A stretch of 64,000 nucleotides of DNA from Diphasiastrum complanatum (Eukaryota; Streptophyta; Lycopodiopsida; Lycopodiales; Lycopodiaceae): positions 36,573,648-36,637,647 of the forward strand of contig CM055101.1 in assembly GCA_029204225.1 (NCBI GenBank), given 5' to 3'. The position numbers and the translations under genes were made by a program. Below the pieces are notes generated by a model. The model searched no databases. It had not been told where the DNA came from and saw only the letters and a program-made list of their open reading frames with translations. Below, one piece after another: positions 45,492 to 57,572 of this stretch; position 1 is the first letter of the stretch; every line of letters starts with the position of its first letter.

Positions 45492-46861
45492 CCTTTATTG
45501 ATGATATGTCACGTAAGACGTGGATCTACTTCTTGAAGAAGAAATCATATGCTTTTGAGAACTTCAAGAACTTCAAAAACTTGGTCGAAAATCAAACAGG
45601 TGAGAAGATCAAAGTCCTAAGATCAGATAGTGGAGGTGAGTATAAGTCTAATGACTTCAATGATCTTTGTGATCAATGTGGGATTAAAAGACAATTTACG
45701 CAAGCTCATACTCCTGCTCTCAATGGTGTAGCTAAGCGCAAAAATCGTACGATTGTGGAAAGTGCCAGATCTATTCTAGTTGAAATGAAATTACCAAAAG
45801 ATTTTTGGTCAGAAGCATGTAGCACGGCAGTCTATCTTCAAAATAGAAGTCCTACCATTGCCATACCAAAAATAACACCTGAGGAAGCATTCACAAAGAA
45901 GAAGCCAAAGGTGAACCACTTGCGAATCTTTGGATGTAAGGCATTTGTACATATTCCTAAGGAAGAGGGACGTAAACTTGATGTAAAAGCTATCAAGTGC
46001 ATATTCCTAGGATATGATGATCGCGTGAAGGGCTATAGATGTTTTGATCCAATCGAAAACAAAATCCATATAAGTCGAGATGTTATCTTTGATGAATCCA
46101 ACATGTATGAAGATGAAGATGCTGAGAAGATAGACACATCCAGTAGGAAAAATGGTATAGTGAGGATACCACCTGATGATGATCCATTCAGTGACCTTCC
46201 GAGTGATGAACATGAGGATACATCTCAAGATACTACTACTCAACCTCAAGAAACAGGTTGGAGAGGTAGGGACAAACCTTTTGGTGCAAAAAGGATTGAA
46301 ATTGCAGGTGACAAACGCAAGGAGAAGGATGTACCATGGGATACATTTTCACCAGGAAGCCGATCACCTGACAGAAAGCTCCCTAAGTGGTTTGAGAGAT
46401 TGATGGAGAGCCGCGATTTAGATGACTTTCCAGGATCATCTAACCAGGGAGAGCTACGAAGATCAACAAGAGAGAAGATACTACCTGAAAGGTATGAAGC
46501 AAATTATGCTCTCTTATCTAGCATTATTCAAAGCAAAGAACCTTCGACTTATAGTGAAGCGAAGGATGATGATATTTGGATCAAGGCCATGGGAGAGGAG
46601 ATGAAGTCAATTGCTAAGCATAGCACATGGGACTTAGTAGAACCACCAGTTGGCAAGAAACCCATTGGTTGCAAATGGGTATACAGAACTAAGTACCATG
46701 CAGATAGAAGCATAGCAAAGCACAAAGCAAGATTGGTAATCAAAGGGTACACACAAAATAAAGGCATTGACTATGAGGAGACCTTTGTGCCGGTGTGTAA
46801 GTGGAATACTCTACGTCTACTTATTGCTTTAGCTTCACATTTTGGTTGGCCTTTGCATTAG
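45443..46861 (+). pseudogene. Copia-B integrase core to RT N-terminus
   Basis: 472 open codons: FMTFIDDMSRKTWIYFLKKK, LRSDSGGEYKS (second Asp), ALNGVAKRKNRT (the catalytic Glu reads Lys, a likely inactivating change), FGCKAFVHIP, IFLGYDDRVKGYRCF, then the RT entry GCKWVYRTKYHADRSIAKHK and GIDYEETFVPVC. A TAG at 46859 falls just before DVKSAFLNG. Confidence 0.9.
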
Positions 46862-47515
46862 ATGGATGTAAAATCTGCTTTTCTAAATGGTGAGTTAGAA
46901 GAAGAAGTGTTCATGGATCAACTTGAAGGCTTTGTAACGAAAGGACAGGAAAATAAAGTATGTCGCTTGAAGAAAGCGCTTTATGGTCTTAAACAAGCAC
47001 CACATGCGTGGTATAGCAGGATTGATGCCTACTTTCGTTCAAAGGGAATGGTGAGAACACATTCTGATCCAAATCTATATGTCTTATGCTTTGATGGTAT
47101 GGTTGCTTTGATTGCTCTTTATGTTGATGACTTGATTATTTCGGGAAATAATCAAGAGATGATAGACATGATCAAGAAAGACCTCATGGAACAATTTGAA
47201 ATGACGGATCTCAGCCTGATGCATTACTGCCTTGGAGTAGAAGTGTGGCAAAAAGGACATGAAGTGGGTTTAACACAGGTGAAGTATGTCAAGGAGTTGC
47301 TGCACAGGTTGAGGTTGCAGGATTGCAAACCAGTAAACACTCCTATTGAACCAGGTAAAAAGCTTTCTAAGCTTGATGAATCACAGTCATTTGATGCTAT
47401 GCTATATAGACAGTTAGTAGGGAGCTTGATTTTCCTTACCACAACTAGACTAGATATATGCTATACTGTTGGCATTGTAAGTCAGTTTATGGCAGCACCT
47501 ACGGAAACGCATTGA
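46862..47515 (+). pseudogene. Copia-B reverse transcriptase core
   Basis: The same frame continues after the stop: [18 protein letters not shown] (first Asp), [28 protein letters not shown] (YVDD), [19 protein letters not shown] at 47513 replaces the Trp expected at that point, then coding resumes. Confidence 0.9.
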
Positions 47516-47533
47516 AAAGCAGCTAAACGCATT

Positions 47534-48070
47534 TTGCATTATGTGAAAGGCACTTCAGAGTATGGCTTGATTTACAGGAAGCATGATAGTTTACTTGAGT
47601 TATGTGGCTATGTGGATGCGGACTGGGGAGGTGACTATGATGATCGTAGATCCACCACAGGATATATATTCCAGTTTTGTGGTAATTGTTTTTCCTGGTC
47701 TAGTAAGAAGCAAAGTACAATTGCTCTTTCCACCACAGAAGCAGAGTATAAGGCAATGTGTAGTGCTACACAAGAAGCTATATGGTTGAGACAAATCTTG
47801 GAAGAAATTGGCATGAAGCAGAAAAATCCCACGACTTTACATAGCGACAGTCAGAGTGACATTCAGCTAGCAAAGAATCCAGTGTTCCATGCGAGAACTA
47901 AACACATTGAGATTCAATATCACTTCATACGTGAGAGGCTGCTGAGTCGTGAAATTCATGTTGTTCATTGTAGCACAGAAGAACAACTAGCTGATATTTT
48001 CACTAAGCCACTTACTGGAAAAAAGTTTGATAAGTTTAGATCAAAACTTTCTGTACTTAAAGTTTGTTGA
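47534..48070 (+). pseudogene. Copia-B RNase H
   Basis: 178 open codons: YVDADWGGDYDDRRSTTGYI, SWSSKKQSTIALSTTEAEYK, LHSDSQSDIQLAKNP, RTKHIEIQYHFIRERL, LADIFTKPLTGKKFDKFR, ending at the normal stop (TGA at 48068). All acidic residues of the fold look present. Confidence 0.9.
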
Positions 48071-48126
48071 CTTTAAAGCTATGTATATGACTGTATAAAA
48101 AGTGACTCTACTTTAAGGGAGAGAGT

Positions 48127-48396
48127 TAGAATTAAAGTTAGAATCACTGTGTTACTGTACTGTGGGTCCTATCAGTGGATAAGGATCAGTTGGCCTCGCC
48201 ACGAGGCAAGTCGATGGGACACGCGTCCCGCCAAAGGCAACCTGGGTCATGCATGGGTTGCCTGAGTGAACAACTATATGTACAGTGTAATTTCATTTTG
48301 AGAAATACAGTTGCTATGTGAGCTTGCTGAGGAGAGTGATTTTCTGTCTGTGTTACTGTGTAGCATGATCTGTGTTCCTGTGCAAAGCAGATTCTA
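48127..48396 (+). repeat. Copia-B 3' LTR with TA...TA ends
   Basis: 270 bp. TAGAATTAAAG to CAGATTCTA. Closely similar to 15243-15511 inverted, including the segment with ACGCGTCCC and the CCTCGCCACGAGG palindrome. Confidence 0.9.
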
Positions 48397-48439
48397 AGTC
48401 TTGTTGGTGTACAAGGCGTGAGAATCAGCTGAGGAACTT

Positions 48440-48780
48440 GAGGTTTTGTTCCTTCACGTGCCTTCCTGCAACAACATAGTGATGACTCTCGAAAGAGTCA
48501 ACTCTGGATGAGTCATGATAATCATCACCCAACTGTCATAAGAACTTGGCAAGCTTGTAAGCAGTTGCAGCACTGTGTTTGATCGTCTATGACAGATCTG
48601 ACAGCGGCCATTTGCCTTAGCAGGTTCTTGAAGTGATTGATGTGATTCTGTAGAGAATCACCATTGGCCATCTTGAGGGAGTAAAATTTCTTCCTGAGAT
48701 GTAGCTTTGAAGCTATATCACGCACTTTGTATAGTGTGCTCAAGATGTCCCAGAATTTTTTCGATGTCTAGCCTCAGATA
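48440..48780 (-). pseudogene. Copia-E gag fragment
   Basis: The minus strand reads STLYKVRDIASKLHLRKKFY, SLKMANGDSLQNHINHFKNL and QMAAVRSVIDDQ, the middle of a UBN2-type Copia gag. Nothing else of pol is attached. Confidence 0.75.
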
Positions 48781-48799
48781 CATGGCCGATTTGTGTATC

Positions 48800-49885
48800 C
48801 ATGATGTTGAGGATGATCAGCGCGAAAGAGGGAGGAAGAATAAATGACAAACACGAACGAGAAACGAACTCGTACAAGAAACGAACGAGAAGCGAACTCG
48901 CACAGAAAATATTCATGCGCAGCGGAATGAGTTAAATGACTCTCTCCATAAGCATGACTACGCCTATCAGAATGAACAGAACTTTAGTGATAGAAATCAC
49001 AGTCATTCTAGATTACATATCCAAACATTTAAATGGATGAAGCGCTAGATGAATAATTTGTCGCAAATTGCAAGACAAATTATTTGTCACAAATGATTCG
49101 CGAAGAGCTAGACTGTGCTCGATTGATAATTAGTCGTGAATTATTCGCGAAAGACAAGACTATTACTAGAAAAAACAACAAGAAAGATCAGGCAGATGAA
49201 AAATAAGCATAGCAATATCGACAGATCTAAAACGCAGAACAAATGAACTGTGTCAGAATAAGTATATCAAGTATACAAGTCAATTATGTGGTAGAGAACA
49301 AGACTGTAGCGGACAAAACTGCGTGCCCTACAAAGCTTAAATCTGTGTGTAATGAAGAATGAAACCTTTTTTCTTAGTCTCTTCTTCACTCACTTGATCA
49401 TCTAATCATCATCATCATCGAATACTCAGATGGTATCCAATATATATACATAATATTACAGGTGTGCAGATGCGGAAGTACAAAGTGGATGTGCTGTCTG
49501 TAGGAGATCGTGGGTGGCTGCAATCATTGTCCAATCTGTTAGCGCAACTGCATGGGGTGAAGGTGAAAAGGGTGCGACGTCAACCAATACTAAAGTGAAC
49601 TTCGGTGATGACGCAAAAGTGCATCACTCTCACGAATGGCCTCAGGATAAGATTTACAGGGTGCCTTATCTGTTAGGGCACCTTTGGCATTCAGTAAGGT
49701 AGTGTCCTCTTTTCGCCTGTCACCGTGACCTGTGTAAGAACACAGTGTCATGATTCATTCGCCTTTTCTTCATCTGTGCAAATTTGCATGTAAAAATACA
49801 GACTGCGTGACAATGTTAGAAAAAATATGCAGCATGAATGGAGGCAGATTAAAATTGGGATTTAGGAGAGAAGGAGTAAATCCAA
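48800..49885 (-). repeat. Copia-E LTR-like segment, related to the Copia-D LTR
   Basis: The last 400 bp (49485-49885) match 28040-28474 and end at AAATCCAACA. TTCGCGAA occurs at 49097-49104 and 49144-49151, and GAACGAGAA-type words cluster near 48840-48900. The left edge is approximate; TATATATACATAA near 49440 is a TATA candidate. Confidence 0.6.
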
Positions 49886-50590
<705 letters not shown>

Positions 50591-51217
50591 GAAATCCCAG
50601 CTGTCAAAGAAGAGGATATTTTTGGGCTTTTTCTGATCTTTCTGAGAATCTATCTGAGCAGCTACCTATCCCTCTGAGGTCGCCCTTCAGCAAGCAATAT
50701 TTTGCTCCAAACCATTCTTCAAACTGTGTTCGATTGGATTCAAACCAATCACAAACGCCAAGCAACCCTTCAGAAGAATTTCTAGCTTCAGTCTTTGCTT
50801 TCCCTCTGATTTAGCCAACAATCTCTTGCCTCTGAATCTTCTTATAGTTTTGAGCTATTCCATGAATTTCCACAAACTCGGTTTTGTGCTTCCTAGCCAA
50901 CAAACCGTCGTGAATTCGCAGCTCTCTATTCTTGTCTGGTGATTCTTGCCACCAAGGCCTCTGATACCAAGTTAAGAAAACACAGTTTAAACACCCGACC
51001 GGATCAATCACCACAGCACAACATCAAGTGCAACAAGACAAGACAATAGAATTGCTCTCCACAGACTGTATATCCAACTAATCAGTAAGTACAAAGATAA
51101 AGTTGCTTAAAAGCACTCAAAGGGCTCGTAAAAGAAAGACGGACCGATAATTCTAGAACTAAGCACACGTGGTGCCGTCGAAATAAGAAAACACTGTATA
51201 AGTCAATCATTGCTATT
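50591..51217 (-). mobile_element. LTR retroelement end with primer site
   Basis: The minus strand at 50956-50970 reads TTGGTATCAGAGGCC, an iMet-type primer site. The sequence to its right (50971 to about 51200) would be the LTR. On the other side a short open frame (RKHKTEFVEIHGIAQNYKKI) may be leader or the start of gag. I found no partner LTR in the window. Confidence 0.5.
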
Positions 51218-51520
51218 TTAACTATCTTGGATATAGATTGTGACTTCCTTCAATTCGCCAAGGTGTTTCTTTCTTGTCAAATCAGCTAACTTGATTTTGC
51301 ATTGTGTAGCTTTTATATTCATCAAGCCAAGTGCATATGTACTATCTTTTGTCATAATGTTGACGCCAAATTCAGAGTCGATAGGTACTTTCTTGATCAA
51401 ACAACCTAAATTAGTAACATCGATTTCAAGTGCTCCAAGATCTCCAAGGTCAACAACCAACAGTGATATCTCAAGAAGTGTGAATTTCTTCTTCCTCTTC
51501 ATCTGAGAAAGAATCTTCAA
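51218..51520 (-). pseudogene. Gypsy-6 protease C-terminal region
   Basis: The frame shows GLMNIKATQCKIKLADLTRK and HLGELKEVTIYIQDS, which match the flap-to-end part of Gypsy-type retropepsins (the 'LADRS...LGVLEDV' pattern). The DSG active site is not evident in the preceding DLG-like sequence. Confidence 0.5.
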
Positions 51521-51575
51521 TTGCTTTCAATAATAATTGTTATCAGATAAGAGCTATTCAAATGTGAAACTTGTG

Positions 51576-52000
51576 TTAGCTTATATTCATTATTGGTGTG
51601 GCATGATGAACCGCACTTAGTACACCAGATGTCAGGATTGGAGGTTGGAGCTTTCTAATCTCATGCAATTGGTTGAGAAAGGCTTCTATTAATTTCTCCC
51701 AAGTGGTGATAGTTGTACGGTCCATTTGAATGTACCAAATGTGGGCTTGTTTTTGTAGCAAACCTAGAAAAATTCGTAACTTGTTTGCATTCATCCCCTC
51801 ATTGTTGGAAACAACAATGGATTCGAATTGAGAAACATAATTGTCTACAACATTTGTATCAAGATTGGAATCAACATTGTTAGGATTAGGTTGACTAGTA
51901 TAAGGATTATCAATATCAAGATGTTGATAAAGAGGGCGAACAAAGTTTCTACTTCTTGATCAGAATTGATTGATGATCTACCCAACATCATCCAAGCGCG
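51576..52000 (-). pseudogene. Gypsy-6 gag fragment
   Basis: KLRIFLGLLQKQAHIWYIQM and TTWEKLIEAFLNQLHEIRKL form the Retrotrans_gag core. Upstream (51795-51990) the frame continues with an Asn-rich N-terminal segment (NPNNVDSNLDTNVVDNY). It is minus strand, upstream of the protease piece as expected. Confidence 0.65.
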
Positions 52001-54340
52001 GCCCCCTCACACACCAATGAAACTCATAAAAATGTGGTTTTCCCATTCATTCTATCTTTAACTTAAATGACTTGAAAATCTCAACATACATAAAACATGA
52101 GTGAACATCTCAACATACATACCACATAGTTCTCAAAAAATTTGTGAAAGTATGTCATCCTTAAAAAAATGTGTGGGTGTTAAAATTCATACAATGTAAG
52201 CGAGCAAAGTAAAGAGTATGTGTCATGACATTCCCATGTATAGGTACACCTACTTCTCAGCTTCATTATGCTTAACATAGTATCTTAAGTTCTACCATAG
52301 CACTAAATAATAGCTCTCTATTCTACAAAAAAAGGAACATGCATATTGTTACTACAAAATGCGAGGTCCTTATAGTCAAAATTAATGAAATGGTGCATGA
52401 ACAATTCACTCTGAAAGCAATTGGAAAAAGCCCCTCATTTTGGAATATGAAAAAGTCTTAGAAATATGGGACATGCACTATCTCATTTGAAATAGTCCCA
52501 AGAAGGTACAAGAATAAATTCTTGCAAGCATGTTCAAATGGCACATAAAAAAGTGAATCAACTACCAAGCACTAGTGGAATGGGTGCCTTAAATAGGTCT
52601 ACATGTTGGAGTTTGAGTTTAATGATAAAATGGAGAATCTTTTTAGAAATGAGTTTATGGAAGATTGATAGTTCTCCATGCATGTTTGTAAAGGAGAAAA
52701 CTTGTCTTCACAAATTTTTGGTGACAATGAACGTGTTTCTAACATTCACTACAACCATCGTGAAAACTCTTACTATCCTATTTTAATGTTGCAAACTATG
52801 ATATAAGAATTTTGTTAAAAATGATTTTGCTAGGAAAACACAACATTGTAATAAAAGTTCAACTTTTTAAGCTGGATAATTTTCAAATTTGTTCATTGCC
52901 ACGTCTGATTACAGATATAAATATTGAAAATGTGCATAATGATGCTCATGTTGATTGACTATATGTGCTCCAAAAACAAAGAGGAAGAAAGAAATTTCTT
53001 TTCTAAGATTCACGAGGCAATCACTAAAGAAACTAATGTCACCTATACATCACTTTCATTTTTACTGGAGTATGCTAAGGCATAAAGTAGGCTAAGACAC
53101 TCATCTATGTGCACCCTCCAATAAGTGACAAGTCAAGTCGCTCTCACTTTTTTTCAACCCAATTGATCCATAATTTTTAGTTCATAATTTCACCATTTTC
53201 CTCCATTTCTTTTTCTGGCCTTCAATTTTTTGATAAATTTTGATAAAGACAAAATAAATCCATTCTTTTTTCTCGTATGATAAATGCATTATTTTTTAAA
53301 AGATGAATTTATTGATGTTCACATAGGTGGTACAATTTGAAATCTATGGTTGTTACCTTGTCTATTCTTGGCCCACATGAAGGGTTAAATGTTTGTAACA
53401 CAAATGTAAAGTTGGAGAGGTACAAGAAGTGGGAAAGCTCAAGAGGGGGCCCACTTGCAATTGGCCCCTCAATTACTAGGAGATATTTAACTAAGTGATA
53501 ATAATCACGATCCCATCTACAAGCTATTATGCTATTAAGTTTTAGTTTCTAATTTTGCACCATCGCTACATTTGGCAAAACTTATGGTTTCACACAAGGG
53601 TTATTACCAAGAGGAGATATTTAACTAACTAAATGCAAATCATGATCCCATTTACAAGTTAGGCCATTGGATTTCAAATTTAGTAATTAGGAGTACATCC
53701 ACACTTCCACTCACCCTTGTAGTCTATTTAGGGGCAAAAAATATGGAGCCTTACTAGGAAGACATGTTACTAACATTGAGTAGTGAGGCCTCCATTGGTG
53801 CTCCTTGCTCCTTGATGATGCCTCCATGAATGCATAAGTCCACATGCCTCCATCATTGTCTCCTCCTTGCTCCTCCTTGCTCCTTCATTCATGAAATGTA
53901 GGTTTACTTTGGCTACCTCCTCTTTGCTCCTCGTCGCCTCATCACTTCTCCTCGTTGCTCCATAATTGCCTCCTCCACCTCCATGTGCTTGGTCCTCCTT
54001 GTTGCACTGCCTCCATACCTGTTCGATTGCTTCTACTTTTGCATCCAATAAGCTATGTTGCATCCAATCTGCTTAGCCTCCATACTAGCTAAGCCTTTAG
54101 CATAAAATCTAGTGGGGCTACTTGATGCACCCATTTATCATTCTGACTTGGGTGCAGTGTCTACAAGTGGGATCTCCAGTACGAATTGAGCCGGTTAGGA
54201 TTCCCTTTCCTCATGGTTTGTAGCAGTCCCCCTCCAAAACACACACATAGATATCGGGGACATACAAACCAAAAAAAATTACAAGTCTCCTGAAATTTAC
54301 TTGTGAGCATTGGAGTTGTAGTTAATGGCACACTTGATAA
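52001..54340. other. Intergenic DNA upstream of the lectin kinase
   Basis: About 2.3 kb of AT-rich DNA. 53780-54010 is a low-complexity stretch with repeated CTCCTTGCTCC words; the 97-codon minus frame there follows from the repeat. No LTR or coding motif is evident. It probably contains the distal promoter of the downstream gene. Confidence 0.5.
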
Positions 54341-54349
54341 GTGCAAGGT

Positions 54350-54358
54350 TGTCTATTT
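54350..54358 (+). promoter_or_regulatory. Candidate TATA box of the lectin kinase
   Basis: CTATTTATA lies about 75 bp before the (GA)n tract and about 210 bp before the chosen ATG, a plausible plant core promoter. There is no experimental support. Confidence 0.45.
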
Positions 54359-54428
54359 ATATGGAAGTGGGGTTCCTTAGGATAAGAAGGTATGTACTAC
54401 AAGTCCCAGCCCACCATAAGAGAAAGAG

Positions 54429-54431
<3 letters not shown>

Positions 54432-54477
<46 letters not shown>
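54432..54477. repeat. (GA)n tract in the presumed 5' UTR
   Basis: About 23 GA units between the TATA candidate and the ATG. GA-rich 5' UTRs are common in plants and can bind BBR/BPC factors. Confidence 0.9.
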
Positions 54478-54480
<3 letters not shown>

Positions 54481-54565
54481 TGCAAGGAAGGAAGATTTAT
54501 TAGCAAAGAAAGGTGGGCGATCTGGATTCAAGTTTGAAAGTCTAAAGAGCTCCTTTAGTACTGAA

Positions 54566-56611
54566 ATGGCAAGCTCATGCAGCCATATCTGCTTGTTTAC
54601 TGTTATCCTTTGCCTGTACATCATTCTTCCAGGAGTGCTTTCTGGAAAAGTATCCACACACATTCGCAAGAGGTTCCGCTTTTCAGCTTATGGATTTGGT
54701 GAGAAATCTGACGACATAAACTTGCTGGGCAGTGCTAGTGTTGTGTCTGATGGATCTGTTAGAATACCAGCAGATGATGGTTTGGACGGAGCACCTAAGT
54801 ATCAGGCAGGGAGAGCTCTGTACTCCTCACCTGTCAGAATGTGGGATCCCAACACCGGCTTGCCAGCTACTTTCGAAACCGCCTTTTCATTTGCCATCAA
54901 TCAGAAGTCTGCCAACGGCAACGGGTCAGCTGCAGATGGTGGGCTTACATTCATTGTTGCTCCGGACGAGCTCACAGTTGGGCGTGAAGCTGGATGGCTG
55001 GGCATGTTAAATGAACCATGCAAGGACCCGTCTAATGCATTCGCTGTAGAGTTTGATACATTCAAGAATGATGAGTTCGGTGATCCAAATGACAACCATG
55101 TAGGGATCAATCTCGCAAGTATGCATTCTAAATTTACGGCGGATGCTTCTAATGCAGGAGTGCTTTTGCGCAATGGATCGTTTGTGACAGCTTGGATTAA
55201 CTACGATGGTAATAGTCGTTATATTGAAGTACGCATTGCCAACGTCTCCGCCACGGAAAGGCCTGTAACACCAATAATATCTGTGCCTCTGGACCTATCC
55301 CCAATTCTGAAGGAGTATATGTTTGTGGGCTTCTCTGCAGCAACTGGCGCAGACACTCAGATTCACAACATTGTCTCATGGAGCTTCTCCAGTTTCACTC
55401 ATGCCGTGCCCAGATTTGCCAGCAAATTTCTTGACGGTGGTCCGTTGTGTAAGGGAGATGTTTCTGATCCGCAAGCTCAGAAGCAGAAAAAACATTCACC
55501 TGAGTCAAAAGCCTTTCTTATTTTCGTGAGTGTCAGTGCTGTGCTGCTTCTTGCTTTTCTCAATTTGGCGTTTGGAAGATCTGATATGAAGCGCACAGTC
55601 TTGAAGCTGCAAATGATGAATCACAGGCCTAGGCCACTCCATAGGCCTCGCAGATTCAAGTACGATGAACTTGCGGCAGCGACAAATGGATTCGATGAGA
55701 AAGCGAAACTGGGGGAAGGCAGATTCGGAAGTGTCTATAAAGGCACCTTGCAGGATGGATCACAAGTAGCGGTAAAGAGGCTCTCTACTTTACACATTCA
55801 AGGATCTGAGAAGCAACTGATCAATGAGGTATCGTTCATCCTCGGGCAGAAGCAGTTACACCTTGTCCAGTTGAGAGGCTGGTGTCGCTTAAAGAAAGAG
55901 CTCTTGTTGGTGAATGAGTATATGCCAAACAGTAGCCTGGATAAATGGCTGTATCCTAATCCGTGGACTGCACTCCCGTGGATTCTTCGCTGGAAGGTGA
56001 TCAAGAGCATAGCTTCCTCTTTAGCATACCTCCACGAAGGGTTGCATCAGCAATTGCTACATCGACAAGTTAAAACAAGTAATGTTCTACTGGATGTAAC
56101 TTTGCAGGCAAAGCTTGGGGACTTTGGAATCGGTTCTTGGATCGAGAATCGTCGCGCAAGACTACTTATTCCAGCTAGTTTAGATGATCACGTTGCATAT
56201 CAGGCTCCAGAAAGCAGTTACGTGACCAAAGCAACAGACAAGATGGATGTATTCAGTTTCGGTGTGACAATACTAGAAATCGTATGTGGAAGGAGAACTA
56301 TTGATAAAACTCTAGGACCCGCAGAAACGGTGCTACTGGACTGGGTTTGGGAACTTCAGAAAAATGGCAACTTGCTAGCTGCAGCAGACAAAAGACTGGG
56401 CAAACAGTATGAACCCGAGCAGATAGTGCGCTCACTGACGGTGGGGATACTGTGCACACATCCAGATCCTAACTGCAGGCCAACGATGAAAGAGGTGGTG
56501 AACTTTCTGACAGGGACTAAGGTGCTACCACCTTTGCCCTCAAAGCCTGATGGAGGCTTGTTAAATGCCTCAAGAGAGGATACTAAACAGCCATATTTGG
56601 AGACAGTTTGA
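54566..56611 (+). CDS. L-type lectin receptor-like kinase, probable pseudokinase
   Basis: 681 aa, intron-less as usual for this family. I chose the ATG at 54566 because it opens a signal peptide (basic-free start, hydrophobic ICLFTVILCLYIILPGVLS); the open frame extends further upstream only through the GA repeat. The legume-lectin domain spans about residues 27-275, with the beta signature FAVEFDTF at 159-166 and the metal-site context DPNDNHVGI. A single membrane helix is at 316-337 (AFLIFVSVSAVLLLAFLNLA). The kinase domain covers about 370-645: GEGRFGSV at 383-390, VAVK lysine K404, DFG at 519-521, APE at 547-549. The catalytic loop reads HRQVKTSN, so the base Asp is Gln501 instead of HRD. 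Such receptors sit in the plasma membrane and sense extracellular ligands; with this change, signalling would need a partner kinase. The rest of the kinase looks intact, which argues against simple decay. Confidence 0.93.
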   Translation: MASSCSHICLFTVILCLYIILPGVLSGKVSTHIRKRFRFSAYGFGEKSDDINLLGSASVVSDGSVRIPADDGLDGAPKYQAGRALYSSPVRMWDPNTGLPATFETAFSFAINQKSANGNGSAADGGLTFIVAPDELTVGREAGWLGMLNEPCKDPSNAFAVEFDTFKNDEFGDPNDNHVGINLASMHSKFTADASNAGVLLRNGSFVTAWINYDGNSRYIEVRIANVSATERPVTPIISVPLDLSPILKEYMFVGFSAATGADTQIHNIVSWSFSSFTHAVPRFASKFLDGGPLCKGDVSDPQAQKQKKHSPESKAFLIFVSVSAVLLLAFLNLAFGRSDMKRTVLKLQMMNHRPRPLHRPRRFKYDELAAATNGFDEKAKLGEGRFGSVYKGTLQDGSQVAVKRLSTLHIQGSEKQLINEVSFILGQKQLHLVQLRGWCRLKKELLLVNEYMPNSSLDKWLYPNPWTALPWILRWKVIKSIASSLAYLHEGLHQQLLHRQVKTSNVLLDVTLQAKLGDFGIGSWIENRRARLLIPASLDDHVAYQAPESSYVTKATDKMDVFSFGVTILEIVCGRRTIDKTLGPAETVLLDWVWELQKNGNLLAAADKRLGKQYEPEQIVRSLTVGILCTHPDPNCRPTMKEVVNFLTGTKVLPPLPSKPDGGLLNASREDTKQPYLETV

Positions 56612-57430
56612 TTTGACAACGTATTGTAAAAAAGGATGTGAGAAAACCTCATTATCAGGTTACCTATCACATTAGCTACCAGCAGCTGGATGTTGCGTTA
56701 AAGATTAGATATGGACGTTGGTCATATAATCATGCGTTTGTTCTAATTAAATGTTATTGCGTAGTAGTGCTAAAGTCTCATGCTATTCACATTGATCAAC
56801 CCGTTGCTAGGAGAGATTTTCTGAAAAAGCAGCAACACTTTGTTATAAGTTAGAAGGAATAATCATATTGTAGGCTGTCATGTAGTCTATCTCTTGCTCC
56901 AAGGGAGATCCAAATGATTCCCAGAAAATACATTAGTTTATAATCTTTGATTGCAAAAGCCCAAATAAGCTCTAAAAATCATTTATCTAGCTGCAGCTTG
57001 TTGTGAGATTGCATCATCGGCAACCTTTCAAAAAACTATTGGCTTAGTGCAGCAAGAGGTTTATGCAAATTTCGAAAGATACCCAATTTCTTTATTTCTA
57101 CATTTAAAACGTAATGGTAGTCACCATAAGCTTCAATTTGTGATATGAATTTTGAAGATCAATTACTTTGAGGTTTGATCTTTACCAAATCTGCCTGTTT
57201 AACTGATCATAAAAAACTTGAATTAAATTCTGGTCAGAGCTGACACTTAGAACATGGTTGGATGCATGATTGCTATGACATTGTAGAGGTGATCTTACCA
57301 GTAGGAGAGGGTATGCGCGAATGCATTCAGAATGCTCAACAGAGACTGTGCTGGCGCATCGTATGAGATCAAATCCATGAAATCAGGCATCCATCACTAT
57401 TTCTCCTTTATTTAGTCGCACATAATAGCT
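56612..57430. other. 3' flank of the lectin kinase
   Basis: AT-rich DNA with 3' UTR-like sequence first. No gene or repeat is recognised. Confidence 0.45.
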
Positions 57431-57572
57431 CACTTTAATGTTCTTCCCCATTCCCATAATCTCGCCCTTTTTCTTGCCCACCAGCCCCCCCCCCCCCCCC
57501 GCCCCGCCCACGAGGGAGGGGTTTGGCCCCGGTGCCCTCCAGCGGCTGACACGAGTCAGCCGCGCACTGTGA

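Larger units (their letters stand above)
43456..48396 (+). mobile_element. Copia-B: 5'-truncated Copia element
   Basis: It begins inside the leader (compare 14576-15080 on the minus strand), with no 5' LTR. gag, knuckle, protease, integrase, RT and RNase H follow in Copia order with only a handful of stops or shifts, then a purine tract (TTAAGGGAGAGAG) and the 3' LTR. It is moderately old. Confidence 0.9.

Noticed and set aside
53770-54063. 97-codon minus-strand frame rich in Glu, Arg and Gly
   Set aside because: It reflects a simple CTCCTTGCTCC-type repeat; no domain is visible.
54392-54565. Upstream extension of the lectin kinase frame (58 codons)
   Set aside because: It translates the GA repeat and would place an Arg-Glu run before the signal peptide; the ATG at 54566 fits a secreted receptor.
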